Shown one piece after another: positions 26,314-37,554 of a stretch of DNA of 64,000 bases; the stretch's first letter is position 1, and every line of letters begins with the position of its first letter. Source of the stretch: Pseudomonas faucium (lineage in GTDB: Bacteria; Pseudomonadota; Gammaproteobacteria; Pseudomonadales; Pseudomonadaceae); NCBI RefSeq assembly GCF_021602585.1, contig NZ_BQIP01000007.1, positions 124,001 through 188,000 of the forward strand. The letters are read 5' to 3'. Below the pieces are notes generated by a model. The model had not been told where the DNA came from and did no database searches. It saw only the letters and a list, made by a program, of their open reading frames with translations. A program made the position numbers and the translations under genes.

Positions 26314-28116
26314 ATGCCCGAGACCCTGCTCAGCTCCCGCAACCTCGCCTTCGAACTCTACGAAGTGCTCGACGCCCAAGCCCTGACCCAACGCCCGCGC
26401 TTCGCCGAGCACAGCCGCGAAACCTTCGACGCCGCGTTGTCCACCGCCCGCACCATCGCCGAGAAGTACTTCGCCCCGCACAACCGCAAGGCCGACGAGA
26501 ACGAGCCGCGCTATGTGGACGGCCGCGCCGAGCTGATTCCCGAGGTCAAGCCTGCGGTGGACGCCTTCCTCGAAGCAGGCTTCCTCAACGCCAACCGCGA
26601 CTTCGAAGTGGGCGGCATGCAGTTGCCCAGCCTGGTCTCGCAAGCCTGCTTCGCGCACTTCCAGGCGGCCAACGCCGGCACCACGGCCTACCCGTTCCTG
26701 ACCATGGGCGCGGCCAACCTGATCGAAACCTTCGGCAGCGAAGAACAAAAGCGCCTGTACCTGCAGCCGATGATCGAAGGCCGCTACTACGGCACCATGG
26801 CGCTGACCGAGCCCCACGCCGGCTCCTCGCTGGCCGATATCCGCACCCGCGCCGAACCTGCCGGCGACGGCAGCTATCGGCTCAAGGGCAACAAGATCTT
26901 CATCTCCGGCGGCGACCACGAGCTGTCGGAAAACATCGTGCACATGGTGCTGGCCAAGCTGCCGGACGCCCCCGCCGGGGTGAAGGGCATCTCGCTGTTC
27001 ATCGTGCCCAAGTACCTGGTCAACGACGACGGCAGCCGCGGTGCGCGCAACGATGTGCTGCTGGCGGGCCTGTTCCACAAGATGGGCTGGCGCGGCACCA
27101 CCTCCACTGCGCTGAACTTCGGCGACAACGGCGAATGCGTCGGCTACCTGGTGGGGCAGCCCCACCAGGGCCTGGCCTGCATGTTCCAGATGATGAACGA
27201 GGCGCGCATCGGCGTCGGCATGGGCGCGGTAATGCTCGGCTACGCCGGCTACCTGTACTCGCTGGAGTACGCCCGCCAGCGCCCGCAGGGCCGCCTGCCG
27301 GACAGCAAGGACCCGCACAGCCCGGCCGTGCCGATCATCAACCACAGCGACGTCAAGCGCATGCTGCTGGCGCAGAAAGCCTACGTGGAGGGCGCGTTCG
27401 ACCTCGGCCTGTACGCTGCGCGCCTGTTCGACGACACCCACACCGCCCCCGATGAAGACGCACGGCAACAGGCCAAGGAACTGCTCGACCTGCTGACCCC
27501 GATCGTCAAATCCTGGCCCTCGGCCTTCTGCCTCAAGGCCAACGAGTTGGCCATCCAGATCCTCGGCGGCCACGGCTACACCCGCGAATACCCGGTGGAG
27601 CAGTACTACCGCGACAACCGCCTGAACCCGATCCACGAGGGCACCGAGGGCATCCAGTCGCTCGACCTGCTCGGGCGCAAGCTGGCGCAGAACAACGGCG
27701 CCGGCTTGAAACTGCTGATCCGCCTGATCGCCGCAACCGGCGAACGCGCCAGCCATCATCCGAACCTCGACGCCCTGCGCCAGCCGTTGGAGCAACTGGT
27801 CAATCGCCTGCAGGCCGTGACCCTGGCCCTGCTCGGCGACCTGGCGCACGGCAAGGTCGCCGGCGCCCTGGCCAACTCCGCGCTGTACCTCAAGGCGTTC
27901 GGCCATTGCGTGGTCGGCTGGCGCTGGCTGGAGCAGGCCATCCACGCCGAACTGGGCCTGCTCGAGGGCAATGCCAGCGACCGCGACTTCTACCAGGGCA
28001 AGCTGCAGGCCGCACGTTATTTCCTGACCTGGGAAGTACCTGGCTGCCATAATGAGCTGGCATTGCTCGAGGCGCGCGACGATACCTGCCTGGCCATGCA
28101 AGAGGGGTGGTTCTAG
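26314..28116 (+). CDS. Acyl-CoA dehydrogenase family protein
   Basis: A 600-residue flavoprotein, longer than the classical 380-residue enzymes because of an extra N-terminal segment and a C-terminal helical domain (about 470-600). FAD/substrate motifs are YGTMALTEPHAGSSLADI and GNKIFISGGDHEL. The C-terminal catalytic region reads ILGGHGYTREYPVEQYYRDN and then HEGTEGIQSLD, whose Glu is the likely base. It desaturates an acyl-CoA in beta-oxidation, passing electrons to ETF. Chain length specificity is not evident. The TldD-like gene begins 31 bp downstream. Confidence 0.88.
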   Translation: MPETLLSSRNLAFELYEVLDAQALTQRPRFAEHSRETFDAALSTARTIAEKYFAPHNRKADENEPRYVDGRAELIPEVKPAVDAFLEAGFLNANRDFEVGGMQLPSLVSQACFAHFQAANAGTTAYPFLTMGAANLIETFGSEEQKRLYLQPMIEGRYYGTMALTEPHAGSSLADIRTRAEPAGDGSYRLKGNKIFISGGDHELSENIVHMVLAKLPDAPAGVKGISLFIVPKYLVNDDGSRGARNDVLLAGLFHKMGWRGTTSTALNFGDNGECVGYLVGQPHQGLACMFQMMNEARIGVGMGAVMLGYAGYLYSLEYARQRPQGRLPDSKDPHSPAVPIINHSDVKRMLLAQKAYVEGAFDLGLYAARLFDDTHTAPDEDARQQAKELLDLLTPIVKSWPSAFCLKANELAIQILGGHGYTREYPVEQYYRDNRLNPIHEGTEGIQSLDLLGRKLAQNNGAGLKLLIRLIAATGERASHHPNLDALRQPLEQLVNRLQAVTLALLGDLAHGKVAGALANSALYLKAFGHCVVGWRWLEQAIHAELGLLEGNASDRDFYQGKLQAARYFLTWEVPGCHNELALLEARDDTCLAMQEGWF

Positions 28117-28147
28117 GGGGAGCCACCGTGTACACGGAGGCTTTTCC

Positions 28148-29590
28148 ATGTTCGATTCCAGCGCTTTGCTGCGCCAGCGCTTCGCCGCGCTGCGCAGCAC
28201 GGCCGAGTTGTTTTCCCTGCGTCATGTAAAACAGTCGCACCAATCACTTTCGGTTCGGCGCAACGTCGCCGAGCCGCCGCTGTTCAGCCAGGACGAAGGC
28301 GCCATGCTCACCGTGCGGGTCAATGGCGTGGAGGCCTATGCGGCCACCGCCGACTTGTCCCAGCAAGGCCTGCAGCGCGCCCTCGAACAGGCCGAAAACC
28401 TGGCCCGGCAAATCGCCCGGCACAGCCTGCTCGACCTGCGCGAGCAAGCGGTGACCGCTGCGCGCCACGACCATGTGTCGCCCAACTTCGAGCAACCGCT
28501 GCCGAGCCTCGCCGACTGCCTTGGCCTGCTCGCCGCCGAATCGGCCAGCGTGCCCAAGGACAGCCGCCTAGTGGATTGGCAGGCCAGCCTTGGCATGAGC
28601 CTGGTCGAGCAGACCTACCTGAACAGCGCCGGCGCCGAGCTGCGCCATGCCCAGCGCTTCCTGTTCCCAGGCCTTGGCGTGACCGCCAGCGACGGGCAAG
28701 ACAGCCAGAGCCGTAGCCTTGGCCGTGACAACTTCGGCCAGCAGGGCGGCTTCGAGGTCATCGAGCGCTGCGGCCTGGTCGGCGCCGGCCGCCACATCGC
28801 CGACGAGGCCTTGCAACTGCTGCTGGCGCCCAACACCCCCAGCGGCGCCCGCGACCTGCTGCTGATGCCCGACCAGATGATGCTGCAGATCCACGAGTCC
28901 ATCGGCCACCCGCTGGAGATGGACCGCATCCTCGGCGACGAGCGCAACTACGCCGGCACCAGCTTCGTCAAAGCCAGCGATTTCGGCCACCTGCAGTACG
29001 GCTCCAAATGGCTCAACGTGACCTTCGACCCGACCATCGGCGAAGAGCTGGCCAGCTACAGCCACGACGACGACGGCACCCCGGCCCGCAAGCAGTACCT
29101 GATTCGCGACGGCCTGCTGCTGCGCCCGCTGGGCGGTGCGCTGTCGCAGTTCCGCTCAGGCCTGGACGGCGTGGCCAACAGCCGTGCCTGCGGCTGGAAC
29201 CGCGCGCCGATCGACCGCATGGCCAACCTCAACATCGAGCCCGGCGACCAGCCGCTGCAGCAGCTGATCGCAGGCATCGAGCACGGCATCCTGATGCGCA
29301 CCAACCGCTCCTGGTCCATCGACGATGCGCGCAACAAGTTCCAGTTCGGCTGCGAATGGGGGCAATTGATCGAAAACGGCGAGCTCAAGGGCATCGTCAA
29401 GAACCCCAACTACCGCGGTATTTCCGCGCAGTTCTGGGGCAACCTGGCGGCGGTCGGCGACCGCAGCACCTTCCAGGTCTTGGGCACGCCCAACTGCGGC
29501 AAGGGCGAGCCCAACCAGGTGGTACGCGTGGGCCACGCCTCGCCCGCCTGCGTGTTCCGCCAGATCGACGTATTCGGGGGAGACGCCTGA
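28148..29590 (+). CDS. TldD-type metalloprotease subunit
   Basis: A 480-residue TldD/PmbA family protein. The zinc motif HExxxH is intact at His249-Glu250-Ser-Ile-Gly-His254 (QIHESIGHPLEMDRILG), and a late Cys in NCGKGEPNQVV may be the third ligand. TldD with TldE forms a heterodimeric protease that trims peptides such as modified microcins and antitoxins inside a closed chamber. GGAGG lies 7 nt before the ATG at 28148. The stop overlaps the start of the next gene by one base (TGATG). This may be a second TldD copy, since canonical tldD lies elsewhere in pseudomonads. Confidence 0.85.
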   Translation: MFDSSALLRQRFAALRSTAELFSLRHVKQSHQSLSVRRNVAEPPLFSQDEGAMLTVRVNGVEAYAATADLSQQGLQRALEQAENLARQIARHSLLDLREQAVTAARHDHVSPNFEQPLPSLADCLGLLAAESASVPKDSRLVDWQASLGMSLVEQTYLNSAGAELRHAQRFLFPGLGVTASDGQDSQSRSLGRDNFGQQGGFEVIERCGLVGAGRHIADEALQLLLAPNTPSGARDLLLMPDQMMLQIHESIGHPLEMDRILGDERNYAGTSFVKASDFGHLQYGSKWLNVTFDPTIGEELASYSHDDDGTPARKQYLIRDGLLLRPLGGALSQFRSGLDGVANSRACGWNRAPIDRMANLNIEPGDQPLQQLIAGIEHGILMRTNRSWSIDDARNKFQFGCEWGQLIENGELKGIVKNPNYRGISAQFWGNLAAVGDRSTFQVLGTPNCGKGEPNQVVRVGHASPACVFRQIDVFGGDA

Positions 29591-30915
29591 TGACACCACA
29601 GCAAACATTCGAAGCCCTGGTGGGCGTGCTGCGCGATGCACTGCAACCCGGCGAGCAGTTCACCCTCGGCTACAGCGCCGAACACTCGCAGTTCGTGCGT
29701 TTCAACCACGCCAAGGTGCGCCAGGCCGGCGCCGTGAGCCAGGCCAGCGCGCAGTTGCGGCTGATCCGTGACGGGCGCCAGGCCGAACACCAGGTCACCT
29801 TGAGCGACGATGCGCAGCTGGACCGCCAGCGCCTGGGCGAGGCTTTGCAGCAACTGCGCCAGACCCTGCCGTTGCTGGCCGTGGACCCTTACCTGCGCCT
29901 GGACGAGAACGCCTGGCACAGCCACAGCCAGCAGCAACAGCCGCTGCCGGCGCTGAGCGAAGTGCTGGCGCTGCTCGAGCGCGAAGCGGGCGACCTGGAC
30001 CTGGTCGGCATCTATGCCGCCGGCCCGATCTGCCGCGGTTTCGCCAGCTCCTTCGGCGCCTTTGGCTGGCACCAGGCCAACAGCTTCAACTTCGACTGGA
30101 GCCTGTTCCACAGCAATGGCCAGGCCGTGAAAGCCAACTATGCCGGCCAGGTGTGGAACGCCGACGAGTTCAGCGCGCGCCTGCGCCAGGCCCGTGAGCA
30201 GCTGGGCTTCCTCGGCCGCCCGGCAGTCACCCTCAAGCCCGGCAGCTACCGCGCCTACCTGGCACCTGCCGCCATGGACGAAATCGCCGGCATGCTGTGC
30301 TGGGGCGGTTTCTCGGCCCAGGCGCTGGCCACCGGCAACAGTGCCCTGCAGCGCTTGTACAACGGCGATGCGCGGCTGAGCCCGCAGGTCAGCTTCAGCG
30401 AACAGGTCAGTGGTTCGTTGAGCCCGGCGTTTTCCGATGAGGGCTCGCCGCGCCTGGATGTGCCGCTGATCAGCCAGGGGCGCGCGGTGGACAAGCTGGT
30501 CAGCGCTCGCAGTGCAGTGGAGTTCGAATTGCCCAGCAACGGCGCCGACAGCTACGAGTCGCCCTGCGCGCTGAGCCTGGCGCCCGGCGGCTTGGCCCAC
30601 GAGCAGATTCTTGAGCGCCTGGGCACTGGGCTATACATCAGTAACCTGTGGTACCTGAACTACTCGGACCTGCCCGCCGCGCGCATGACCGGGCTGACCC
30701 GCTTTGCCACCTTCTGGGTGGAGAACGGGCAGATCCAGGGGCCAGTCAGCACCATGCGCTTCGATGACAGCCTGTACAGCCTGCTGGGCAGCCAGCTGGA
30801 AGACCTGACCTGCGAGCGCGAGATGATCCTGTCGACCAGTACCTATGGGCAGCGCAGTACCGGGTCGAGTCATTTGCCGGGGGCGCTGGTCAAAGGGCTG
30901 ACCTTGACATTGTGA
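29590..30915 (+). CDS. TldE/PmbA-type partner subunit
   Basis: A 441-residue TldD/PmbA family protein without an HExxxH motif, as expected for the non-catalytic TldE half. Family segments include GYSAEHSQFVRFNHAKVRQ near the N terminus, YLAPAAMDEIAGMLCWGGFS in the middle and GLYISNLWYLNYSDLPAARM near the end. Its start is coupled to the TldD-like gene by a 1-bp overlap, so the two are made in equal amounts and probably form one protease. The substrate is unknown. Confidence 0.83.
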   Translation: MTPQQTFEALVGVLRDALQPGEQFTLGYSAEHSQFVRFNHAKVRQAGAVSQASAQLRLIRDGRQAEHQVTLSDDAQLDRQRLGEALQQLRQTLPLLAVDPYLRLDENAWHSHSQQQQPLPALSEVLALLEREAGDLDLVGIYAAGPICRGFASSFGAFGWHQANSFNFDWSLFHSNGQAVKANYAGQVWNADEFSARLRQAREQLGFLGRPAVTLKPGSYRAYLAPAAMDEIAGMLCWGGFSAQALATGNSALQRLYNGDARLSPQVSFSEQVSGSLSPAFSDEGSPRLDVPLISQGRAVDKLVSARSAVEFELPSNGADSYESPCALSLAPGGLAHEQILERLGTGLYISNLWYLNYSDLPAARMTGLTRFATFWVENGQIQGPVSTMRFDDSLYSLLGSQLEDLTCEREMILSTSTYGQRSTGSSHLPGALVKGLTLTL

Positions 30916-30932
30916 TTGGCCATCCGGGCCTC

Positions 30933-30987
30933 ATCGCCGGCAAGCCGGCTCCCACAACACCCCTGTGGGAGCCGGCTTGCCGGCGAT
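30933..30987. repeat. REP pair, family A (inverted)
   Basis: Copies at 30933-30955 and 30965-30987 face each other across only 9 bp, forming a long cruciform-like palindrome in the gap between the TldE-like gene and the MFS gene. Confidence 0.88.
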
Positions 30988-31015
30988 GAGGCCCGGACAG
31001 ACGGAAGAGGACGCC

Positions 31016-32443
31016 ATGCCCGAACGCACCCCGCTGGACCCGACCACCGCCCGCTGGATCCCCTGGGTGGTGGCGATCGCTTTCTTCATGCAGTCCCTGG
31101 ACGGCACCATCCTCAACACCGCCCTGCCGGCCATGGCCCGCTCCCTGGATGAAAACCCGCTGCGCATGCAGGGCGTGATCATTGCCTACATGCTCACCGT
31201 GGCCCTGCTGATCCCCGCCTCGGGCTGGATCGCCGACCGCTTCGGCACCAAGCGCATCTTCTTCAGCGCCATCCTGCTGTTCAGCTTCGGCTCGCTGCTG
31301 TGCGCCATGACCAACAGCCTCGGCTTCCTGATCTTCGCCCGCGTGGTACAGGGCCTGGGCGGCGCGCTGATGCTGCCGGTGGGGCGGCTGGTGGTGCTGC
31401 GCGCCTACCCACGCACCGAGCTGGTGCGGATCATGAGCTTCATCACCATCCCCGGCCTGCTCGGCCCGCTGCTGGGCCCCACCCTGGGCGGCTGGCTGGT
31501 GGAAATCCTCAGCTGGCACTGGATCTTTCTGATCAACCTGCCGGTGGGCGCGCTGGGTTGCTATGCGGTGTGGAAGTTCATCCCCGACCTGCGCGGCGCC
31601 GAGCGCACCACCTTCGACGGCCCGGGCTTCATCCTCTTTGGCGCGGCGATGGTGCTGATCACCATCGCCATGGAAGGCCTGGGCGAACTGCACCTGCCGC
31701 ACCTGCGGGTCATGCTCTTGCTGTTCGCCGGCATGGCCTGCCTGGCCGCCTACTGGCTGCGCGCCGGGCGCGACCCGGAGCCGCTGTTCTCGCCCAGCCT
31801 GTTTCGCGTGCGCACCTTCGCCATCGGCATCCTCGGCAACCTGTTCGCGCGCCTGGGCAGCGGCGCCCTGCCGTTCCTGGTGCCGTTGCTGCTGCAGGTG
31901 GCGCTGGGCTATTCGCCGGCCCAGGCGGGCATGAGCATGATCCCGCTGGCGGCGGCGGCGATGCTTGCCAAGTCCATCGCCAGGCCGCTGATCGAGCGCC
32001 TGGGCTACCGCATCGTGCTCACCGGCAACACGCTGCTGCTGGGCCTGCTGCTGGCCAGCCTGGGGCTGGTCGATGAGCAGACCCCCTATGCCGTGCTGCT
32101 GGTGCAACTGGGCCTGCTCGGGGCGGTCAACTCGATGCAGTTCACGGCCATGAACACGGTGACCCTGATCGACCTCGACGATGCCGCCGCCAGCAGCGGC
32201 AACAGCCTGCTGTCGGTGGTCGCGCAGCTGTCGTTGAGCCTGGGCGTGGCCTGCGCCGGCGCCTTGCTCGGCGGCTTCACCGCCGCCGGCAGCGCCGAAG
32301 GCGTGGAAACCACCCTGCAGGCCTTCCAGCTGACCTTCGTGACCATCGGCGTCATGGCCATGCTGGCCGCGGCGATCTTCCTGCAACTGGCGCCGACGGA
32401 CGGAAGGCGTGCCCGTCGTCCGGAACAACACGTGGAATCGTAG
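31016..32443 (+). CDS. mdtD: MFS multidrug exporter, DHA2/MdtD type
   Basis: A 475-residue transporter with about 14 hydrophobic segments. Motif A is ASGWIADRFGTKRIFF, motif C is GPLLGPTLGGWLVE, and the helix-1 motif D-like sequence FFMQSLDGTILNTALPAMA is typical of the DHA2 drug:proton family. GAAGAGG precedes the ATG at 31016. Substrates cannot be told from the sequence. It is preceded by a REP pair, so it is probably a separate transcript from the tld pair. The symbol follows closest E. coli-type naming. Confidence 0.82.
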   Translation: MPERTPLDPTTARWIPWVVAIAFFMQSLDGTILNTALPAMARSLDENPLRMQGVIIAYMLTVALLIPASGWIADRFGTKRIFFSAILLFSFGSLLCAMTNSLGFLIFARVVQGLGGALMLPVGRLVVLRAYPRTELVRIMSFITIPGLLGPLLGPTLGGWLVEILSWHWIFLINLPVGALGCYAVWKFIPDLRGAERTTFDGPGFILFGAAMVLITIAMEGLGELHLPHLRVMLLLFAGMACLAAYWLRAGRDPEPLFSPSLFRVRTFAIGILGNLFARLGSGALPFLVPLLLQVALGYSPAQAGMSMIPLAAAAMLAKSIARPLIERLGYRIVLTGNTLLLGLLLASLGLVDEQTPYAVLLVQLGLLGAVNSMQFTAMNTVTLIDLDDAAASSGNSLLSVVAQLSLSLGVACAGALLGGFTAAGSAEGVETTLQAFQLTFVTIGVMAMLAAAIFLQLAPTDGRRARRPEQHVES

Positions 32444-32507
32444 GGCGAATGGCCATGGGGCTGGTAGACTGTGCGGCATTTTTCGCTTCGCACCGCAGGC
32501 CCGCCTC

Positions 32508-33893
<1,386 letters not shown>

Positions 33894-33920
33894 CGATTCC
33901 TGGGGCTGCGTTGCAGCCCA

Positions 33921-33987
33921 ATCGCCGGCAAGCCGGCTCCCACATGAGGAGTGTGCCCGCCCTTGTGGGAGCCGGCTTGCCGGCGAT
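33921..33987. repeat. REP pair, family A, with flanking hairpins
   Basis: Copies at 33921-33943 and 33965-33987 in inverse orientation. Each is flanked outside by a small stem: GGGCTGC-GTT-GCAGCCC before, and GGGCCGC-ACC-GCGGCCC after. It fills the gap between dbpA and the flavoprotein gene. Confidence 0.88.
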
Positions 33988-34025
33988 TGGGCCGCACCGC
34001 GGCCCCTATTACCAAGAGGTATACC

Positions 34026-35207
34026 GTGCACTCCACCGACGTGATCATCCTCGGCGCCGGCGCCGCCGGCCTGATGTGCGCCCAGCTCAGCGCCCGCCGT
34101 GGCCGCCGGGTGCTGCTGCTCGACCACGCCAACAAGCCCGGCAAGAAGATCCTCATGTCCGGCGGCGGGCGCTGCAACTTCACCAACCTGTACACCGAGC
34201 CGGCCAACTTCCTGTCGCACAACGCGCACTTCTGCAAATCGGCCCTGGCCCGCTACACCCAGTGGGACTTCATCGAGCTGGTGGCCAAGCACGGCGTGCC
34301 CTACCACGAGAAAAAGCTCGGCCAGCTGTTCTGCGACAACAAGGCCAGCGACATCCTCAACATGCTGCTGGCCGAATGCGCCGAGGCCGGTGCCGAACTG
34401 CGCATGGAAACCAGCATCCAGCACATCGAGAAGACCGAAGGCGGCTACCTGCTGCAAACCAGCGCCGGCCAGTTCGCCTGCCAGTCGCTGGTGATCGCCA
34501 CCGGCGGCTTGTCGATCCCGACCCTGGGCGCCACCGGTTTCGGCTACCAGGTGGCGCGCCAGTTCGGCCACACCCTGCTGCCGACCCGCGCCGGCCTGGT
34601 GCCGTTCACCATCACCGAGCCCCAACTCAAGGCACTGTGCACCGAGCTTTCGGGCACCTCGCTGGACTGCACGGCCAGCTGCAACGGCACCAGCTTTCGC
34701 GAAAACCTGCTGTTCACCCACCGCGGCCTGAGTGGCCCGGCGATCTTGCAGATCTCATCGTTCTGGGAAGCCGGCGACACCGTCGAGATCAACCTGCTGC
34801 CCGATCGCGATGCGCTGGCCTGGCTGCAACAGCAGCAAGCCGAACGCGCCAACGCCGAGCTCAAGACGGTGCTGGGCGAGGTATTCACCCGCAAGCTGGC
34901 CAACCTGCTGGCCGAGCAGTGGTTCGAATCCAAGCCAATGAAGCAGTACACCCCGGCGGAACTGGCGCAGATCGCCGACAAGCTGGCCGCCTGGCAGCTG
35001 GTGCCGGCCGGCACCGAGGGCTATCGCACCGCCGAGGTGACCCTGGGCGGTGTCGACACCCGCGAGGTGTCGTCCAAGACCATGGAATCGCTGAAGAGCC
35101 CTGGGCTGTACTTCATCGGTGAAGTGCTGGATGTCACCGGCCACCTGGGCGGTTTCAATTTCCAGTGGGCCTGGGCATCGGCCAACGCTGCGGCGCAGTT
35201 CGTGTAG
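34026..35207 (+). CDS. NAD(P)/FAD-dependent oxidoreductase, BaiN/HI0933 family
   Basis: A 393-residue flavoprotein. The N-terminal FAD site is IILGAGAAGLMCAQLSARRG; family signatures follow at GKKILMSGGGRCNFTN and, at the C terminus, FIGEVLDVTGHLGGFNFQWA. The related BaiN acts in bile-acid transformation in clostridia; the role of the widespread proteobacterial YhiN-type proteins is unclear. The GTG at 34026 is used because AGAGG stands 6 nt upstream and the FAD fold starts immediately. Confidence 0.85.
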   Translation: MHSTDVIILGAGAAGLMCAQLSARRGRRVLLLDHANKPGKKILMSGGGRCNFTNLYTEPANFLSHNAHFCKSALARYTQWDFIELVAKHGVPYHEKKLGQLFCDNKASDILNMLLAECAEAGAELRMETSIQHIEKTEGGYLLQTSAGQFACQSLVIATGGLSIPTLGATGFGYQVARQFGHTLLPTRAGLVPFTITEPQLKALCTELSGTSLDCTASCNGTSFRENLLFTHRGLSGPAILQISSFWEAGDTVEINLLPDRDALAWLQQQQAERANAELKTVLGEVFTRKLANLLAEQWFESKPMKQYTPAELAQIADKLAAWQLVPAGTEGYRTAEVTLGGVDTREVSSKTMESLKSPGLYFIGEVLDVTGHLGGFNFQWAWASANAAAQFV

Positions 35208-35289
35208 AGTAGAATCCATTCAGCAGCACGGAACGCTTCTTGCTGGTCCGTGCGGCAATGCATTCATTCGATCACTGCCCAAGGCCATC

Positions 35290-37476
35290 ATGTCATCGAG
35301 CTCGTTCCGTCAGTCACTGCGTCGCCTGTGGGGCCAAGACAAGTTCAGCTACAGCATTCGAGTGACCATTGCCCTCACCGGCAGCCTGGCCTTGTGCTGG
35401 TACCAGAACGAGATGGGCCTGCTGATTCCGCTGTTCCTCGGCATCATCGCCAGCGCCCTGGCCGAGACCGACGACAGTTGGCAGGGCCGCCTCAGCGCCC
35501 TGGCGGTGACCTTGGTGTGCTTCGCCATCGCCGCCCTCGCCGTCGAGCTGCTGTTCCCCTACCCCTGGATATTCGCTATCGCCCTGGCGCTGGCGGCCTT
35601 CGGCCTGACCATGCTCGGGGCGCTGGGCGAGCGCTATGGCGCCATCGCCTCGGCCACGCTGATCACCGCGGTGTACACCATGATCGGCGTCGACCAGCGC
35701 GGCGGCCAGGTCACCGACTTCTGGCACGAACCGCTGCTGCTGGTGGCCGGCGCTGCCTGGTACGGCCTGCTGTCGGTGCTGTGGCAGGCGCTGTTTTCCA
35801 ACCAGCCGGTGCAGCAGAGCCTGGCCAAGCTGTTCTTCGAACTGGGCCGCTACCTCAAGCTCAAGGCCAACCTGTTCGAGCCGATCCGCAACCATGACCT
35901 GGAAGCCCGGCGCCTGGAGCTGGCCCAGCAGAACGGCAAGGTGGTCGCGGCCCTCAACGCGGCCAAGGAAATCATCCTGCACAGGGTGGGCAACAGCCAG
36001 CCCAACTCCAAGGTCAGCCGCTACCTGAAGCTGTACTTTTTGGCCCAGGACATCCACGAGCGCGTCAGCGCCTCGCACTACCCCTACAACGCCCTGGCCG
36101 ATGCGTTCTTCCACAGCGACGTGATGTTCCGCTGCCAGCGCCTGCTGCGCCATCAAGGCTCGGCCTGCCAGGACCTGGCGCGCTCGATCCGCCTGCGCCA
36201 GCCGTTCGTGCTCGACAGCCGCTTCGCCGACACCCTGGAAGACCTCAACGCCTCCCTGGAGCACCTGCGCAACCAGAACAACCCGGCCTGGCGCGGCCTG
36301 TTGCGCTCGCTGCGAGCACTGGCGGCCAACCTGGCCACCCTCGACCGCCTGCTGGGCGCCGCCAGCAACCCGGACAGCCTCGCCGATGCCAGCGACAGCA
36401 GCCTGCTCGACCGCTCGCCGCGCAACCTCAAAGACGTGTGGACCCGCCTGCGCACCCAGCTCACACCCACCTCGCTGCTGTTCCGCCACGCCCTGCGCCT
36501 GCCGCTGGCGCTGTCGATCGGCTATGGCATGGTGCACCTGATCCACCCGACCCAGGGCTACTGGATCATCCTCACCACGCTGTTCGTCTGCCAGCCCAAC
36601 TACGGCGCGACCCGGCGCAAGCTGGTGCAGCGGATTTTCGGCACGGCCATCGGCCTGACCGTGGGCTGGGCGCTGTTCGACCTGTTCCCAAACCCTGTGA
36701 TCCAGTCGCTGTTCGCGGTGGTTGCCGGGGTGGTGTTCTTCGTCAACCGCACAACCCGCTACACCCTGGCCACGGCGGCCATCACGCTGATGGTGCTGTT
36801 CTGCTTCAATCAGATCGGCGATGGCTACGGCCTGTTCCTGCCGCGCCTGTTCGATACGCTGGTGGGCAGCCTGATCGCCATCCTCGCGGTGTTCCTGTTC
36901 CTCCCCGACTGGCAGGGCCGGCGCCTGAACAAGGCGCTGGCCAATACCTTGAGCTGCGCAAGCCTGTACCTGCGCCAGATCATGCAGCAGTACGCCCACG
37001 GCAAGCGCGACGACCTCGCCTACCGCCTGGCCCGGCGCAACGCCCACAACGCCGATGCCGCGCTGTCCACCACGCTGGCCAACATGCTCATGGAGCCTGG
37101 GCATTTCCGTAAGGAGGCGGACGTGGGCTTCCGCTTCCTGGTGCTGTCGCATACCTTGCTCAGCTACCTCTCGGGGCTGGGCGCACACCGCGACAATGCC
37201 TTGCCGGCAGAGGTGCAGGAACAGTTGATCGACGGCGCCGGGCAGAGCCTGGCCGACAGCCTGGACGAGATTGCCAATGGCCTGGCGGCGCGCTTGCCGG
37301 TGGCCATTCATAGCGACGCCGAGGAGGCGCTGGCCAATGCGCTGGAGCAGATGCCCGATGAGGTGGATGAGCATCAGCGGCTGGTGCAGACGCAGCTGGC
37401 CTTGATCTGCCGGCAGCTGGGGCCGCTGCGGACCCTGGCCGCGCACCTGATCAAAGAGGGCTCACAAAGCCAGTGA
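35290..37476 (+). CDS. yccS: YccS/YhfK family integral membrane protein (FUSC domain)
   Basis: A 728-residue protein with the duplicated layout of YccS. The first block of about five to six membrane helices (residues 25-165) is followed by a cytoplasmic helical region (about 180-400), a second membrane block (about 405-540; LRLPLALSIGYGMVHLIHPTQGYWIILTT) and a C-terminal cytoplasmic domain. The FUSC half is related to aromatic-acid exporters of the AaeB type; a transport role is inferred, not known. AAGG lies 4 nt before the ATG at 35290. Confidence 0.85.
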   Translation: MSSSSFRQSLRRLWGQDKFSYSIRVTIALTGSLALCWYQNEMGLLIPLFLGIIASALAETDDSWQGRLSALAVTLVCFAIAALAVELLFPYPWIFAIALALAAFGLTMLGALGERYGAIASATLITAVYTMIGVDQRGGQVTDFWHEPLLLVAGAAWYGLLSVLWQALFSNQPVQQSLAKLFFELGRYLKLKANLFEPIRNHDLEARRLELAQQNGKVVAALNAAKEIILHRVGNSQPNSKVSRYLKLYFLAQDIHERVSASHYPYNALADAFFHSDVMFRCQRLLRHQGSACQDLARSIRLRQPFVLDSRFADTLEDLNASLEHLRNQNNPAWRGLLRSLRALAANLATLDRLLGAASNPDSLADASDSSLLDRSPRNLKDVWTRLRTQLTPTSLLFRHALRLPLALSIGYGMVHLIHPTQGYWIILTTLFVCQPNYGATRRKLVQRIFGTAIGLTVGWALFDLFPNPVIQSLFAVVAGVVFFVNRTTRYTLATAAITLMVLFCFNQIGDGYGLFLPRLFDTLVGSLIAILAVFLFLPDWQGRRLNKALANTLSCASLYLRQIMQQYAHGKRDDLAYRLARRNAHNADAALSTTLANMLMEPGHFRKEADVGFRFLVLSHTLLSYLSGLGAHRDNALPAEVQEQLIDGAGQSLADSLDEIANGLAARLPVAIHSDAEEALANALEQMPDEVDEHQRLVQTQLALICRQLGPLRTLAAHLIKEGSQSQ

Positions 37477-37508
37477 TCTGCACAGCCCTGAAGACCAAAG
37501 GGGTACCT

Positions 37509-37531
37509 GTGGGAGCCGGCTTGCCGGCGAT
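37509..37531. repeat. Single REP, family A
   Basis: GTGGGAGCCGGCTTGCCGGC plus GAT, in the 78-bp gap between convergent yccS and the periplasmic binding protein gene. Confidence 0.85.
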
Positions 37532-37554
37532 AGGGCCAGCACAGACGCCAGAGG

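Noticed and set aside
26145-28147. RiPP precursor near the TldD/TldE pair
   Set aside because: The gaps at 26145-26313 and 28117-28147 hold no small ORF with a ribosome-binding site.
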